Below, piece by piece: positions 38,443 through 46,655 of a DNA stretch of 64,000 nucleotides; position 1 is the stretch's first letter, and each line of letters begins with the position of its first letter. Source of the stretch: Candidatus Zixiibacteriota bacterium. Its GTDB lineage: Bacteria; Zixibacteria; MSB-5A5; UBA10806; 4484-95. Below the pieces are notes generated by a model, which worked only from the letters and a program-made list of their open reading frames with translations, was not told where the DNA came from and searched no databases. The stretch lies in NCBI GenBank assembly GCA_024231855.1, contig JAAEQD010000180.1, positions 1 through 64,000 on the forward strand, in the 5' to 3' direction. The position numbers and the translations under genes were made by a program.

Positions 38443-38471
38443 TTTATATGATTTCTCTGCTAAAATGTCAA
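38443..38471 (-). promoter_or_regulatory. Consensus sigma70 promoter of the SIR2 operon
   Basis: On the minus strand there is a perfect TTGACA (38471-38466), a 17-base spacer and TATAAA (38448-38443). The ATG is at 38433, so the predicted transcript has only a few bases before the start codon and no Shine-Dalgarno sequence. It is effectively leaderless. Confidence 0.7.
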
Positions 38472-38565
38472 TAGCTATATTAAACTAATGTAAGTTACCT
38501 CATTCAAGAACAATCCCGCAACAAATCCCTTGAAAAAAAACAATCAGTCCCATAAATTCCCAGTC

Positions 38566-38790
38566 ATGACTACGAAACAGAAAAAGGGCAACTTCGCTAT
38601 CGATATCGAATACGGCCTCTGCGGAAATTGCGGCGCCTGTGTGGCGGTCTGCCCGGAAAACGTGCTTCATCTCGGCACTGTCATGCTCACTTCCGATAAT
38701 GACGATTGTACCGGCTGCAAACACTGTATCATCTTCTGTCCCGCCGATGCCCTGAAACTTCTCAAACGCCCGGGTGACGGTCATGACTGA
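38566..38790 (+). CDS. 2[4Fe-4S] ferredoxin
   Basis: This is a small (74-residue) low-potential electron carrier. Two complete CxxCxxCxxxCP cluster motifs are visible: Cys19, 22, 25, 29 and Cys48, 51, 54, 58. The frame is open from a TTG at 38530. The ATG at 38566 is preferred because it removes a poorly conserved lead-in, though neither start has a strong ribosome site. The stop overlaps the next gene, the FAD-dependent geranylgeranyl-reductase homologue, by 8 bases. That makes it the likely electron donor for that reductase. Confidence 0.88.
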   Translation: MTTKQKKGNFAIDIEYGLCGNCGACVAVCPENVLHLGTVMLTSDNDDCTGCKHCIIFCPADALKLLKRPGDGHD

Positions 38791-39955
38791 TTCGTATGAT
38801 GTAATCGTAATCGGAGCCGGACCCGCCGGCTCAACTGCCGCCAGATTCGCGGCATCCGGGGGAGCCAAAACGCTGCTGCTGGAGAAGCACCCGGTTATCG
38901 GCTACCCGTTATGTTGTGCCGAGGGGATAACAGTCTCCGGCCTCAACCGCGTGGTAGAGCCGGACCCCAGGTGGATAGTCTCCAAAGTTGGCAAATTGAG
39001 GATGTTCGGGCCGAAGGGTGCGATAGGCGCAATAACCCATCCTGATGCCGGATATATCCTTGAACGCAAGATATTCGACCGCGATCTGGCCAATCTGGCC
39101 TCGAAAGCCGGGGCTCAAGTCAGAGTCGGTGTCGATGTTCGGGACCTTTTATATGATAAAAGCGGTAAAATAGTTGGCATTAAGGCGCAGGCAAACGGCA
39201 GTCAATCCGAAATTCAGGCAAAAGTTATAATCGCCGCTGATGGGGTGGAATCCGAAATCGCCCTAAAAGCGGGTATCGATAGCTATCCCAAACCCGGGCA
39301 AATCGAAGCGGCTTATCAGTATCTTTTAGGGGATGTTGATTTCGAACCGGAGACCCTGGAATTTTATTTCGGCACGGAGGTAGCGCCCGGAGGGTATATC
39401 TGGGTATTTTGTAAAGGCGACGCGCTGGCTAATGTCGGCATCAGTATTTGTCCGGTCAAATCGCCACGCAAAAAAGCGGTCGAATATCTGAATGAATTCA
39501 TAGAGAAGCGATTCAAACGATACACGATCCTGGAAAGAATGACCGGCGGTATTCCGGCCTATAAAGCCGATATGCCGCTGTATAAAGACAACCTGCTGCT
39601 TGTCGGAGATGCCGCCCGGGTCGTCGATTCTTTAACCGGCGCCGGCATAGCTAATGCTCTGCTGTCGGGAAAAGTGGCGGGTGAAACGGCGGCCAAAATG
39701 ATCAGTGATGGAGTGTCCGGCGAAAAGTATGAGAAAGAGTTTACCGGATATAAACAGAAAGAACTGAAATATTACTATTTGGCGCGCGAGCTACTATTGA
39801 AAATGACCGACGATGATTTCGAATCGGTCATAAAATTCGTTGATGATATGTTCGGCGATAGAGTGGTAACGGCCCTTAATCCTTCTACCATGATTAGAAA
39901 AATAATCCTGGCTCATCCAAGGTTATTGAAACTGGGCCGGCACCTGATATTTTAA
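38783..39955 (+). CDS. Geranylgeranyl reductase family FAD-dependent oxidoreductase
   Basis: This 390-residue flavoprotein belongs to the family that saturates isoprenoid chains on archaeal-type lipids, menaquinone or chlorophyll precursors. The N-terminal dinucleotide-binding motif is GAGPAG at 11-16. The family's CAEG motif is near 45-48. The substrate-loop YxWxF signature is present near 204-209 (GYIWVFCKGD), although the usual Pro after Phe is Cys. The second FAD motif GDAARVVDSLTGAGI is near 276-290. The ATG at 38783 overlaps the ferredoxin stop; a GTG at 38774 is the alternative. Pairing with a ferredoxin is typical of ferredoxin-dependent reductases in this family. The substrate cannot be decided from sequence. 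Confidence 0.85.
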   Translation: MTDSYDVIVIGAGPAGSTAARFAASGGAKTLLLEKHPVIGYPLCCAEGITVSGLNRVVEPDPRWIVSKVGKLRMFGPKGAIGAITHPDAGYILERKIFDRDLANLASKAGAQVRVGVDVRDLLYDKSGKIVGIKAQANGSQSEIQAKVIIAADGVESEIALKAGIDSYPKPGQIEAAYQYLLGDVDFEPETLEFYFGTEVAPGGYIWVFCKGDALANVGISICPVKSPRKKAVEYLNEFIEKRFKRYTILERMTGGIPAYKADMPLYKDNLLLVGDAARVVDSLTGAGIANALLSGKVAGETAAKMISDGVSGEKYEKEFTGYKQKELKYYYLARELLLKMTDDDFESVIKFVDDMFGDRVVTALNPSTMIRKIILAHPRLLKLGRHLIF

Positions 39956-40207
39956 TTACTTGGCCTGTAAATTGGCCTTTTTAGCTAAACGAGATTTTAA
40001 ACGGGCAGCCTTATTCTTATGAAGAACCCTTTTAGCAACAGCCTTGTCGAGAACCTTGACGATGGCTTTAAATTTCTCGGGAGATTTTTCTGTCTCACTT
40101 TGGTATTCGCCCAATGTACCTCGAATAACCGATTTTATTCGCCGGTTGCGTTGACGGGATTTCTCGGCAGTTTTCATCCGCTTGGCGCAGGATTTATGTT
40201 GCGGCAA
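39956..40207 (-). CDS. rpsT: 30S ribosomal protein S20
   Basis: This is an 83-residue, very basic protein that binds the 5-prime domain of 16S rRNA during small-subunit assembly. The N-terminus MPQHKSCAKRMKTAEKSRQ and the C-terminal half (LDKAVAKRVLHKNKAARLKSRLAK) match bacterial S20. The frame is open to an ATG at 40231. However, the family N-terminus and an AAGGAG six bases upstream both point to the TTG at 40207-40205 as start. Its stop codon abuts the stop of the convergent geranylgeranyl-reductase gene with no base between. It is divergent from murJ. Confidence 0.95.
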   Translation of the reverse strand: MPQHKSCAKRMKTAEKSRQRNRRIKSVIRGTLGEYQSETEKSPEKFKAIVKVLDKAVAKRVLHKNKAARLKSRLAKKANLQAK

Positions 40208-40287
40208 CTTGTGCTCCTTTCGGCCAACCATCCGGCTGGCAGATTCATTTTAATTTTAAGCTTAGAAATATAATCATCCATTTGCTA

Positions 40288-41850
40288 ATGTCAACCCAAA
40301 ATACTGATCAACCGACCCCCTCACGGGATAGTTTCCTGAAAAAATCGATGAGATTTTCCGGGTCTACTGTTATATCTCGGCTTTTAGGTCTGGTTAGAGA
40401 GCAGGTTTTTTCACATTATTTCGGGGCATCTGCGGCCGTGGACGCGTTCTACGCCGCCTTCAGAATCCCTAATCTACTGCGCGAATTCTTCGCCGAAGGG
40501 GCTCTTTCAGCCGCATATGTGCCGGTTTTCTCCCAAAAACTCAAGGATGACGGCAAACAGAAGGCGTTTTTGCTCACATCGACAGTGTTGTCTGTGTTAT
40601 TGGTCATTCTCGGCTTGATTACGATATTAGGCATCATTTTTGCCCCCTATATAGTTAAGGTTATCGCCGCCGGTTTCGCCAAAACGCCTGGCCAGCTTGA
40701 ACTTACCACCACGCTAACCCAAATAATGTTCCCTTTCCTGATCTTTGTCGCATGTGCCGCCGCAGTCATGGGCACATTAAATTGCTTTGGCCGATTCGGC
40801 TTACCGGCGCTTGCCCCGGTAGGCTTCAATATCGCCCTGATTGTCGCCGGCTTGTTTTGCCGCCAATATTTCGATCCGCCGATTATCGCCATGGCCTGGG
40901 GCGCGTTAGCCGGCGGAGTCCTTCAGCTTGTCATTCAAATACCCCAGTTATACGCGGTCGGCTTTCGCTTCAAATTCGTATTCAGTTTCGCAGATAGATC
41001 GGTCCGCCAGATAATCCGACTGATGGGTCCGGCCGCCTTGGGCGTGGCCGCCGCCCAGGTCAATATCGTCGTCGGGACACTTCTGGCCTCGTTTTTGGCA
41101 ACAGGCAGTATTGCCTATTTGAACTATGCTTTCCGGCTTATGCATTTCCCACTGGGAGTATTCGGTGTAGCCGTAGCCACAGTGAGCCTTGCCGAACTGG
41201 CGAAACTGGCCGCCGGGGGAGAGGCCGATACCTTGCTTGCCAGATATATCAAATCCTGCCGGATGCAGATCACATTTTTGTTGCCGTCGGCGTTGTTTTT
41301 GATTGTCGCCGCCCGCCCAATCTGCGCGCTGATTTATCAGCACGGCCTTTTTGGCTGGGAAGATTCGATCAACGCCGCGTTTGCCCTTCAGGCCTACTGC
41401 GCCGGACTGGTTTTCTTCGGCCTGGTTCGGCTTTCCGCGCAGGTGTTTTACGCCTACAAGAACACCGCCACGCCTGTCAGAATCGCCGTCGTATCGATGG
41501 TCATCAATGTCATCTTAATGTTACTCCTGATGAAGCCGCTGGGCTTTATCGGCCTGGCCCTGGCGCCCGGCATTGCCGCTTTGGCTAATTTCCTGATGCT
41601 TACCTATAATATCCGGAAAAAGGTTGGCCGCCCGCGGTATTCATATTTTATTATACATATGATGAAGACTTTAGTAGCCTCATCCGCCGGTGCGTCTGTT
41701 ATTTATCTAATTTTGAATTATTTTGATCTGTATTCCGGCTATGCCGGCGTGATGACTACGGCTTATCATCTGGCAGTTGGTTTTATCGCTGGAGTGGCGG
41801 TATTTGGCGTGATTGGTTATGGTTTAGGGATATTTAGGAAAGGAAATTAA
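40288..41850 (+). CDS. murJ: Lipid II flippase MurJ (MviN family)
   Basis: This 520-residue polytopic inner-membrane protein flips the peptidoglycan precursor lipid II to the periplasmic face. The family N-terminal pattern is clear (STVISRLLGLVREQ, then GASAAVDAFYAAFRIPNLLREFFAEGALSAAYVPVF), as are about 14 hydrophobic segments and the conserved APVGFN in the middle. Length matches MurJ (about 510-530). A TTG at 40282 is in frame six bases upstream; the ATG at 40288 is preferred. It is divergent from rpsT, a common murJ-rpsT neighbourhood in bacteria. The TPR gene starts nine bases after the stop. Confidence 0.93.
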   Translation: MSTQNTDQPTPSRDSFLKKSMRFSGSTVISRLLGLVREQVFSHYFGASAAVDAFYAAFRIPNLLREFFAEGALSAAYVPVFSQKLKDDGKQKAFLLTSTVLSVLLVILGLITILGIIFAPYIVKVIAAGFAKTPGQLELTTTLTQIMFPFLIFVACAAAVMGTLNCFGRFGLPALAPVGFNIALIVAGLFCRQYFDPPIIAMAWGALAGGVLQLVIQIPQLYAVGFRFKFVFSFADRSVRQIIRLMGPAALGVAAAQVNIVVGTLLASFLATGSIAYLNYAFRLMHFPLGVFGVAVATVSLAELAKLAAGGEADTLLARYIKSCRMQITFLLPSALFLIVAARPICALIYQHGLFGWEDSINAAFALQAYCAGLVFFGLVRLSAQVFYAYKNTATPVRIAVVSMVINVILMLLLMKPLGFIGLALAPGIAALANFLMLTYNIRKKVGRPRYSYFIIHMMKTLVASSAGASVIYLILNYFDLYSGYAGVMTTAYHLAVGFIAGVAVFGVIGYGLGIFRKGN

Positions 41851-41858
41851 TACAACCT

Positions 41859-42872
41859 ATGGGGATAATCATGTTTACAACTAGATTCGCAATAATCATT
41901 GTAATTCTTTCCGGATTATTAATGTTCGATGTTTCGTGTAAAAGTGATGATAAGCTTGCTGATGCTCTTGAGGAGGCATGGGAATTTAAGAATGCCGGAG
42001 AATTTGAACAAGCTGAGAAAGCCTATAAAAGGGCAATTAGTATTTCAAGAAAAAAATATGGTAGTGATAATACTAGAGAGGCTGATTATTTATGTATTCT
42101 AGGTATGATGTATGTTGAAAACGGTAGGATTGAGGAAGGTGAAATCGTACTGCATAAATCATTAAACATTTTCAAAGATAAGGGTAAAACTGATGATCAT
42201 ATTGCTTTATTGGCTTTAAATTCATTAGCTATAGCATATAAAATGGGAGAAAAATATACTGAAGCAGAATCGCTTTTCACATATCTAATCAATAATAATA
42301 ATTATAATTCAGTGATGTGTAATAAACCAATAATTCATAGTAATTTATTGTATTTATTGGCTGAAACTAACATCTACCTCGGTAGAATGCCTAGGGCTGA
42401 ATCATTGCTATTAGATTATACTTCTAGTTATACTAATAGTCCTTATCGTGATATTGATGATTTGCTATATGCTTATCTTTATTTAGCTAATTTATATGGT
42501 GAGCAAAGCAGGTATTCTGAACTTGAACAAATTATGACGGAACTCATAAATATAGCTGATTCTGTTTATAATGATGATAATACCCAAAAAATTCACTATA
42601 GGCTATACATGAGTATGATCTGTGAAAGGTTTTACGATACAAATAAGGCAGATTCAATTTATTACAATACTATAGAATTACTTAAACAAGTATATGGAAA
42701 TGATCCCGAGGGAATCGCTCAGATTTGCGAATATTTAGAAGCATCATACAAAAAGCAAGACATGAAAGATAAAGCGTCGATTTTCGCTCAAAAGGCAATA
42801 AATATAAGATCTGCAATAGAGCAAGACTCAATCCCGAATCCTGATGACCTTAACCTATATATTAACCGCTAA
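41859..42872 (+). CDS. TPR-repeat protein, possible lipoprotein
   Basis: This 337-residue protein has an N-terminal hydrophobic segment ending LLMFDVSC. That may be an atypical lipobox (Asp at -3 is unusual), so it is either a lipoprotein or a cleaved or uncleaved signal. The rest is helical with tetratricopeptide repeats, clear at about 35-100 (EAWEFKNAGEFEQAEKAYKRAI) and continuing to about 320. It is distinctly AT-rich between GC-richer murJ and the heptosyltransferase, which may mean recent insertion. An alternative ATG at 41871 has GGGGA better placed upstream. TPR domains mediate protein-protein contacts; the partner is unknown. Confidence 0.75.
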   Translation: MGIIMFTTRFAIIIVILSGLLMFDVSCKSDDKLADALEEAWEFKNAGEFEQAEKAYKRAISISRKKYGSDNTREADYLCILGMMYVENGRIEEGEIVLHKSLNIFKDKGKTDDHIALLALNSLAIAYKMGEKYTEAESLFTYLINNNNYNSVMCNKPIIHSNLLYLLAETNIYLGRMPRAESLLLDYTSSYTNSPYRDIDDLLYAYLYLANLYGEQSRYSELEQIMTELINIADSVYNDDNTQKIHYRLYMSMICERFYDTNKADSIYYNTIELLKQVYGNDPEGIAQICEYLEASYKKQDMKDKASIFAQKAINIRSAIEQDSIPNPDDLNLYINR

Positions 42873-42880
42873 GTATTCCC

Positions 42881-43873
42881 ATGTCCCGTATCGCCGTAAT
42901 ACAAACAGCTTTCCCCGGTGATGTCATCCTCTGCACGCCGATATTCGAGTCGCTCAATAGCGCCGGACATCAGGTAGTTGCAGTCGTCCGTCCGCAAGCC
43001 GAGCCGCTTCTGCGCCATAATCCGCATATCGATAAACTGATTCTTTACGATAAAGGAAAAGGCCTGTTCGCTTTCCTTAGAGCCGCCGGCGAATTGAAAT
43101 CCGAAAACTGTGATGCCGCCTTAATTCTTCAACGCTATCTAAAAAGCGGCTTTCTGCCTCTTTGCGCCGGAATCGATAAGCGGGTCGGCTATGATATCGC
43201 CGAGGTCAAGCTCTTATACACCGATGAAATTCATTACGATAGAAACGGTCACGAGGTCCAAAGATGCCTTGCCCTCTGTCAGGGCTTCTCACCGACCTCC
43301 GGATTCTCGCCTAAAATCGAAATCACCAATGATGAAATAAAGAAGGCTAGGGAGCTTCTGCTTAAGCAGCAAATCAATATCGAAAACTTTATCGTTATCG
43401 CCCCCGGTTCTGTATGGGCTACCAAACGCTGGGATAGCTATCGTGAACTGGCCGAGCTATTGCGAAAAAAATATGATAGCGATATTGTACTTCTCGGTTC
43501 AGATGATGATTACGATCTCTGCCGAAAAATCAGCGCCGAGGGACCGGCTCACAATTTCGCCGGCAAAACCGATCTGCTCCAATCCGCGGCCATAATCAAA
43601 CTGGCTCGACTGGCGATAACCAACGATTCCGCGCCCGCCCATATTGCCGCCGCGGTCGGCACATCTGTGGCAGCCATATTCGGCCCAACCATACCCGCGT
43701 TCGGTTTCGCGCCCTATAGTGATGAATCAACAGTGATCGAAAATAAGGACCTCTATTGCCGGCCCTGCAATGCCCACGGCCCGATGAAATGCCCCGAAAA
43801 ACATTTCAAATGTATGATAGAAATATCAGCCGATAAAGTACTCAGAGAATGTGAGAAGTTGATCTCAGAGTAG
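42881..43873 (+). CDS. Glycosyltransferase family 9 heptosyltransferase
   Basis: This 330-residue cytoplasmic or membrane-associated transferase of the ADP-heptose:LPS heptosyltransferase family (GT9) builds the lipopolysaccharide inner core. Visible are the N-terminal Rossmann start (RIAVIQTAFPGDVILCTP), the nucleotide-sugar loop APGSVWATKRW near 175-185, the conserved TNDSAPAHIAAAVG and AIFGPT segment, and the C-terminal CRPC...CPEKHFKCM cysteines typical of WaaF-like members. It implies an outer membrane with LPS. It starts eight bases after the TPR gene. Its stop codon (TAG, 43871-43873) lies inside the first copy of a REP-like repeat. Exact acceptor position unknown. Confidence 0.9.
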   Translation: MSRIAVIQTAFPGDVILCTPIFESLNSAGHQVVAVVRPQAEPLLRHNPHIDKLILYDKGKGLFAFLRAAGELKSENCDAALILQRYLKSGFLPLCAGIDKRVGYDIAEVKLLYTDEIHYDRNGHEVQRCLALCQGFSPTSGFSPKIEITNDEIKKARELLLKQQINIENFIVIAPGSVWATKRWDSYRELAELLRKKYDSDIVLLGSDDDYDLCRKISAEGPAHNFAGKTDLLQSAAIIKLARLAITNDSAPAHIAAAVGTSVAAIFGPTIPAFGFAPYSDESTVIENKDLYCRPCNAHGPMKCPEKHFKCMIEISADKVLRECEKLISE

Positions 43874-44054
43874 GGGCGTATCGCATACGCCCGGGGAAGG
43901 GAGTGGAAGGTATGATGGCTACTCCACCCCCGGGTCGAGACAAGCTGCGACCCCTACGTCTGTCGCTTTTTCCCTTAATAAATTCGATATATGTGAAAAA
44001 TGTATTTGTAGGGGCGGCACCTTGCATCCGCCCAGGGAAGGGAATGGGAGGTAC
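43870..44054. repeat. Cluster of three REP-like GTAGGGG repeats
   Basis: Three copies of a roughly 40-45 base element lie between two convergent genes. Copies A (43870-43915) and C (44008-44054) point forward, each GTAGGGGCG, a small palindrome, then CCGGGGAAGGGAGTGG-like sequence. Copy B (43917-43957) is inverted. Copies A and B can pair as a long stem. The right end touches the stop codon of the minus-strand glycosyltransferase gene. Confidence 0.75.
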
Positions 44055-46337
44055 TTATTTAATCTCCCGCCGCAAAGCCCTTAAAACCTGCTGCGCCTGT
44101 TTGAAATCCGGCTCCAATTCGATGGCCTTCTCAAGCATCGATGCCGCTTTGCTATAATTACCTGTCTTACCCAATGTCATAGCATAATTATAGTAATATA
44201 TAGCCCGGGTGCTATCGATCTCAATCGCCTTAATAAATTCAGACTCAGCTTTATGATAGTCATTGGCGTTGTCATAAGCCAAAGCGAGATTAACCCTGGC
44301 ATCGGCATCGTTTGGCAATAATAGGGCAGCCTGTTTAAAATAATCAAGAGCCGAATCGATTTCACCTTTCCGCGCCAAAATCAGGCCAAGCTGATAGAAA
44401 CTTCTGCCGCGAATCTTTCTCGGGTTATAGCCATAAGGCAGAGCCGAAGAGTATATTTCCGATAAATCATACTCGGCTACGATATCTTTGTCACCGGCTA
44501 AAGCGACAGACTTAAACTCCGCTTCGGCCCGGGCGTGATTACCAGTTTGAAGCAGATACATGCCATGATAATATTTCGCCGCCGGATTTTCGGGGAATTT
44601 CCGACGGAAATCGATTACTGACAATCGTGTCATCATCGTATCCCGCTTAGCCATCGCCGCTGATATTTTATTAATATAGGCTTCCTTGAAATTGGGGAAA
44701 TGATATATAGCTGAATCCGCGAAAGCATTAGCCTGGCTATAATCCCCTTTTAAGCTCGCCAGCATCGACAGATTATTGTAAGCTTTCCCCGATGGCCCGC
44801 AGCTTTTAATTTCATCCGTGAATTGCTCCCGGGCGCGGGTAGTGTCGCCATTATAGAAAGCGATTACGCCGAGATTCAGATGAGCGTTGGGTACGCGCGC
44901 GCCCTGATCAATAGTCGATTCATATTGTTTTCTCGCCGCCTGATGGTCACCCTTTTTCATGAACATATTGCCGAGCGAATAATTAGCCATCGCCATCGAG
45001 CGGTCGTGATGATCATATAAATTGGTCCAGGTAATAATCCCGATCAGCAGGGAGGATGCCGCTAGAATCAGCGAGTATTTATATCGCTTATCGCGCCAGG
45101 CGCTATATATTTCATGAACCGCGAATACCGCCATGATTGTCAGAAGTGGAACGAGCGGGATACGAAAACGGGCGGTCACAAAGAAAGCCACGATCGTCGC
45201 CATATAACCGAAGATTAATATCGGAAAAAGCCAGTAACGCCGGTCTTTAAAAAAGCAAAGGACCGATCCCACCAATCCAAGAGGAGAGATAAACATAAAC
45301 AGGAAAAGCGGCATAAAAGACATGCCGATATAATCGGTTAGAAAATAGAGATTGTTGTTATTTGAAATCTCAAAGCGATTCCAGAACATATAGAGCTTTT
45401 TGATAATTAGCTTGAGGAAATCGACTGGTTCTGAGAATATATAATCAAGCGCCTTATCATAATAAAAGCCTGATACCTCGGATGGCTTAATTACGCCGGG
45501 CTTCTTGCCGATCTCTTGAGCGGCTTCGAATTCGGCATCGGAATACTGCCAGGTATGGCCGAAGCCGGGCAATAACGCTGTAAAACCATCGGCTCGCTCA
45601 TTATTGCCGATATAGAAATTTATCCCGCCCTGGCTGGCTACCAATACCGTATCCCCGCCGATAACAATGTTGCGTACGGTTACCGGCAAAACCAGGATTA
45701 TGATCCCACATAATACGAGCAGACTTTGCTTGATTCCCCGCTTGAAATCGTCGCCGGCTATAATAATCCAGACGCAAATCAAGGGGATTATTGCCAGAAT
45801 ATTTGGCCGGGTGATCGCGAATAAACCAATTGTAAGGCCGGCAAACAGATATAACCATGATTTGTTATTCTTATGAGCCGAGACCAACGATAATACTATT
45901 ATTAGCATATATATAACCAGCATGAAATCCAGCAGCAGCTGAGATTCAAAATATATCAGTACGCCGTTGATAGATGTTATAAAAGCCGCGACATATGCGA
46001 TTTTAACGGAAAAAAACCGACGAGCTAGCAGAAATACCAGTGGGATAGCTGTCAAACCCATGAGATGCTGAAGCATTATCACGATATTGAAGTCAGGTCC
46101 GAAGATTACGTATATCATACCCAGCATAAAAGGGTATAGCGGAGCCCGAAAATACGGTCCTCCTCCGAGTATGTCACCGGCGGCAATCTGTTGAGCCCAG
46201 ATATGATGGTAAAGAGCGTCGATAGTAGGGCTGTCCCAGCCCGGCCAATCTGATTTCAGAGTAATCATAAAAATAGCTCTCAAAATTAATCCCAGGCCGA
46301 TTATTATGCCGATTATTGTTAATTCTTTTCCTTTCAT
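44055..46337 (-). CDS. GT39-like membrane glycosyltransferase fused to TPR repeats
   Basis: Of 760 residues, about 1-460 are a polytopic GT-C-fold membrane domain with ten or more hydrophobic segments. The N-terminal WPGWDSPTIDALYHHIWAQQI and YFRAPLYPFMLG patterns are typical of GT39/ArnT/PMT-like enzymes, which use polyprenyl-phosphate sugars. The C-terminal part (about 470-760) holds six or more TPRs (for example AYDNANDYHKAESEFIKAIEID), probably periplasmic or cytoplasmic depending on helix count. The frame is open from a TTG at 46376; the ATG at 46337 directly before the first hydrophobic segment is preferred. Likely transfers a sugar to protein or a lipid; TPRs may recruit the acceptor. 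Substrate unknown. Confidence 0.8.
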   Translation of the reverse strand: MKGKELTIIGIIIGLGLILRAIFMITLKSDWPGWDSPTIDALYHHIWAQQIAAGDILGGGPYFRAPLYPFMLGMIYVIFGPDFNIVIMLQHLMGLTAIPLVFLLARRFFSVKIAYVAAFITSINGVLIYFESQLLLDFMLVIYMLIIVLSLVSAHKNNKSWLYLFAGLTIGLFAITRPNILAIIPLICVWIIIAGDDFKRGIKQSLLVLCGIIILVLPVTVRNIVIGGDTVLVASQGGINFYIGNNERADGFTALLPGFGHTWQYSDAEFEAAQEIGKKPGVIKPSEVSGFYYDKALDYIFSEPVDFLKLIIKKLYMFWNRFEISNNNNLYFLTDYIGMSFMPLFLFMFISPLGLVGSVLCFFKDRRYWLFPILIFGYMATIVAFFVTARFRIPLVPLLTIMAVFAVHEIYSAWRDKRYKYSLILAASSLLIGIITWTNLYDHHDRSMAMANYSLGNMFMKKGDHQAARKQYESTIDQGARVPNAHLNLGVIAFYNGDTTRAREQFTDEIKSCGPSGKAYNNLSMLASLKGDYSQANAFADSAIYHFPNFKEAYINKISAAMAKRDTMMTRLSVIDFRRKFPENPAAKYYHGMYLLQTGNHARAEAEFKSVALAGDKDIVAEYDLSEIYSSALPYGYNPRKIRGRSFYQLGLILARKGEIDSALDYFKQAALLLPNDADARVNLALAYDNANDYHKAESEFIKAIEIDSTRAIYYYNYAMTLGKTGNYSKAASMLEKAIELEPDFKQAQQVLRALRREIK

Positions 46338-46655
46338 GTAAGGATATATATAACAAAAACCTGAAAGAAGATGCAAGAAAGTTGAAACTCAATTCAGGTA
46401 AAAGCGATTTAAATAATAGACGAAGCTGGGAAATAGATGCTGGATTTCCCGCTAATTGCTTATATTAGTTAAGTTAAGCCGGAAATTTGGTCTATAACAT
46501 TAATAATAATTGGACTTTTTGAAATTGTTAATGAAAACTGGAAACGGCATATATTTTGAATTATATGGATTGATGAATGGTTTTTGCTTGTATTTAGGTA
46601 AAAATCTATTATTGTTAAATGATAAATAAAAAAACTTAATACGAAGGGAGTTACA
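46338..46655. other. AT-rich divergent intergenic region with promoter
   Basis: No gene seen. A plausible forward promoter is TTGCTT (46584-46589), a 17-base spacer and TATTAT (46607-46612), leaving a leader of about 37 bases that ends in GAAGGGAG before the ATG at 46656. A small inverted repeat, GGGAAAT/ATTTCCC, lies near 46428-46450. Confidence 0.5.

Noticed and set aside
34181-38530. Possible attachment-site repeats or integrase around the SIR2 operon
   Set aside because: No flanking direct repeats of useful length, no tRNA and no recombinase gene were seen, so mobility is inferred from composition only.
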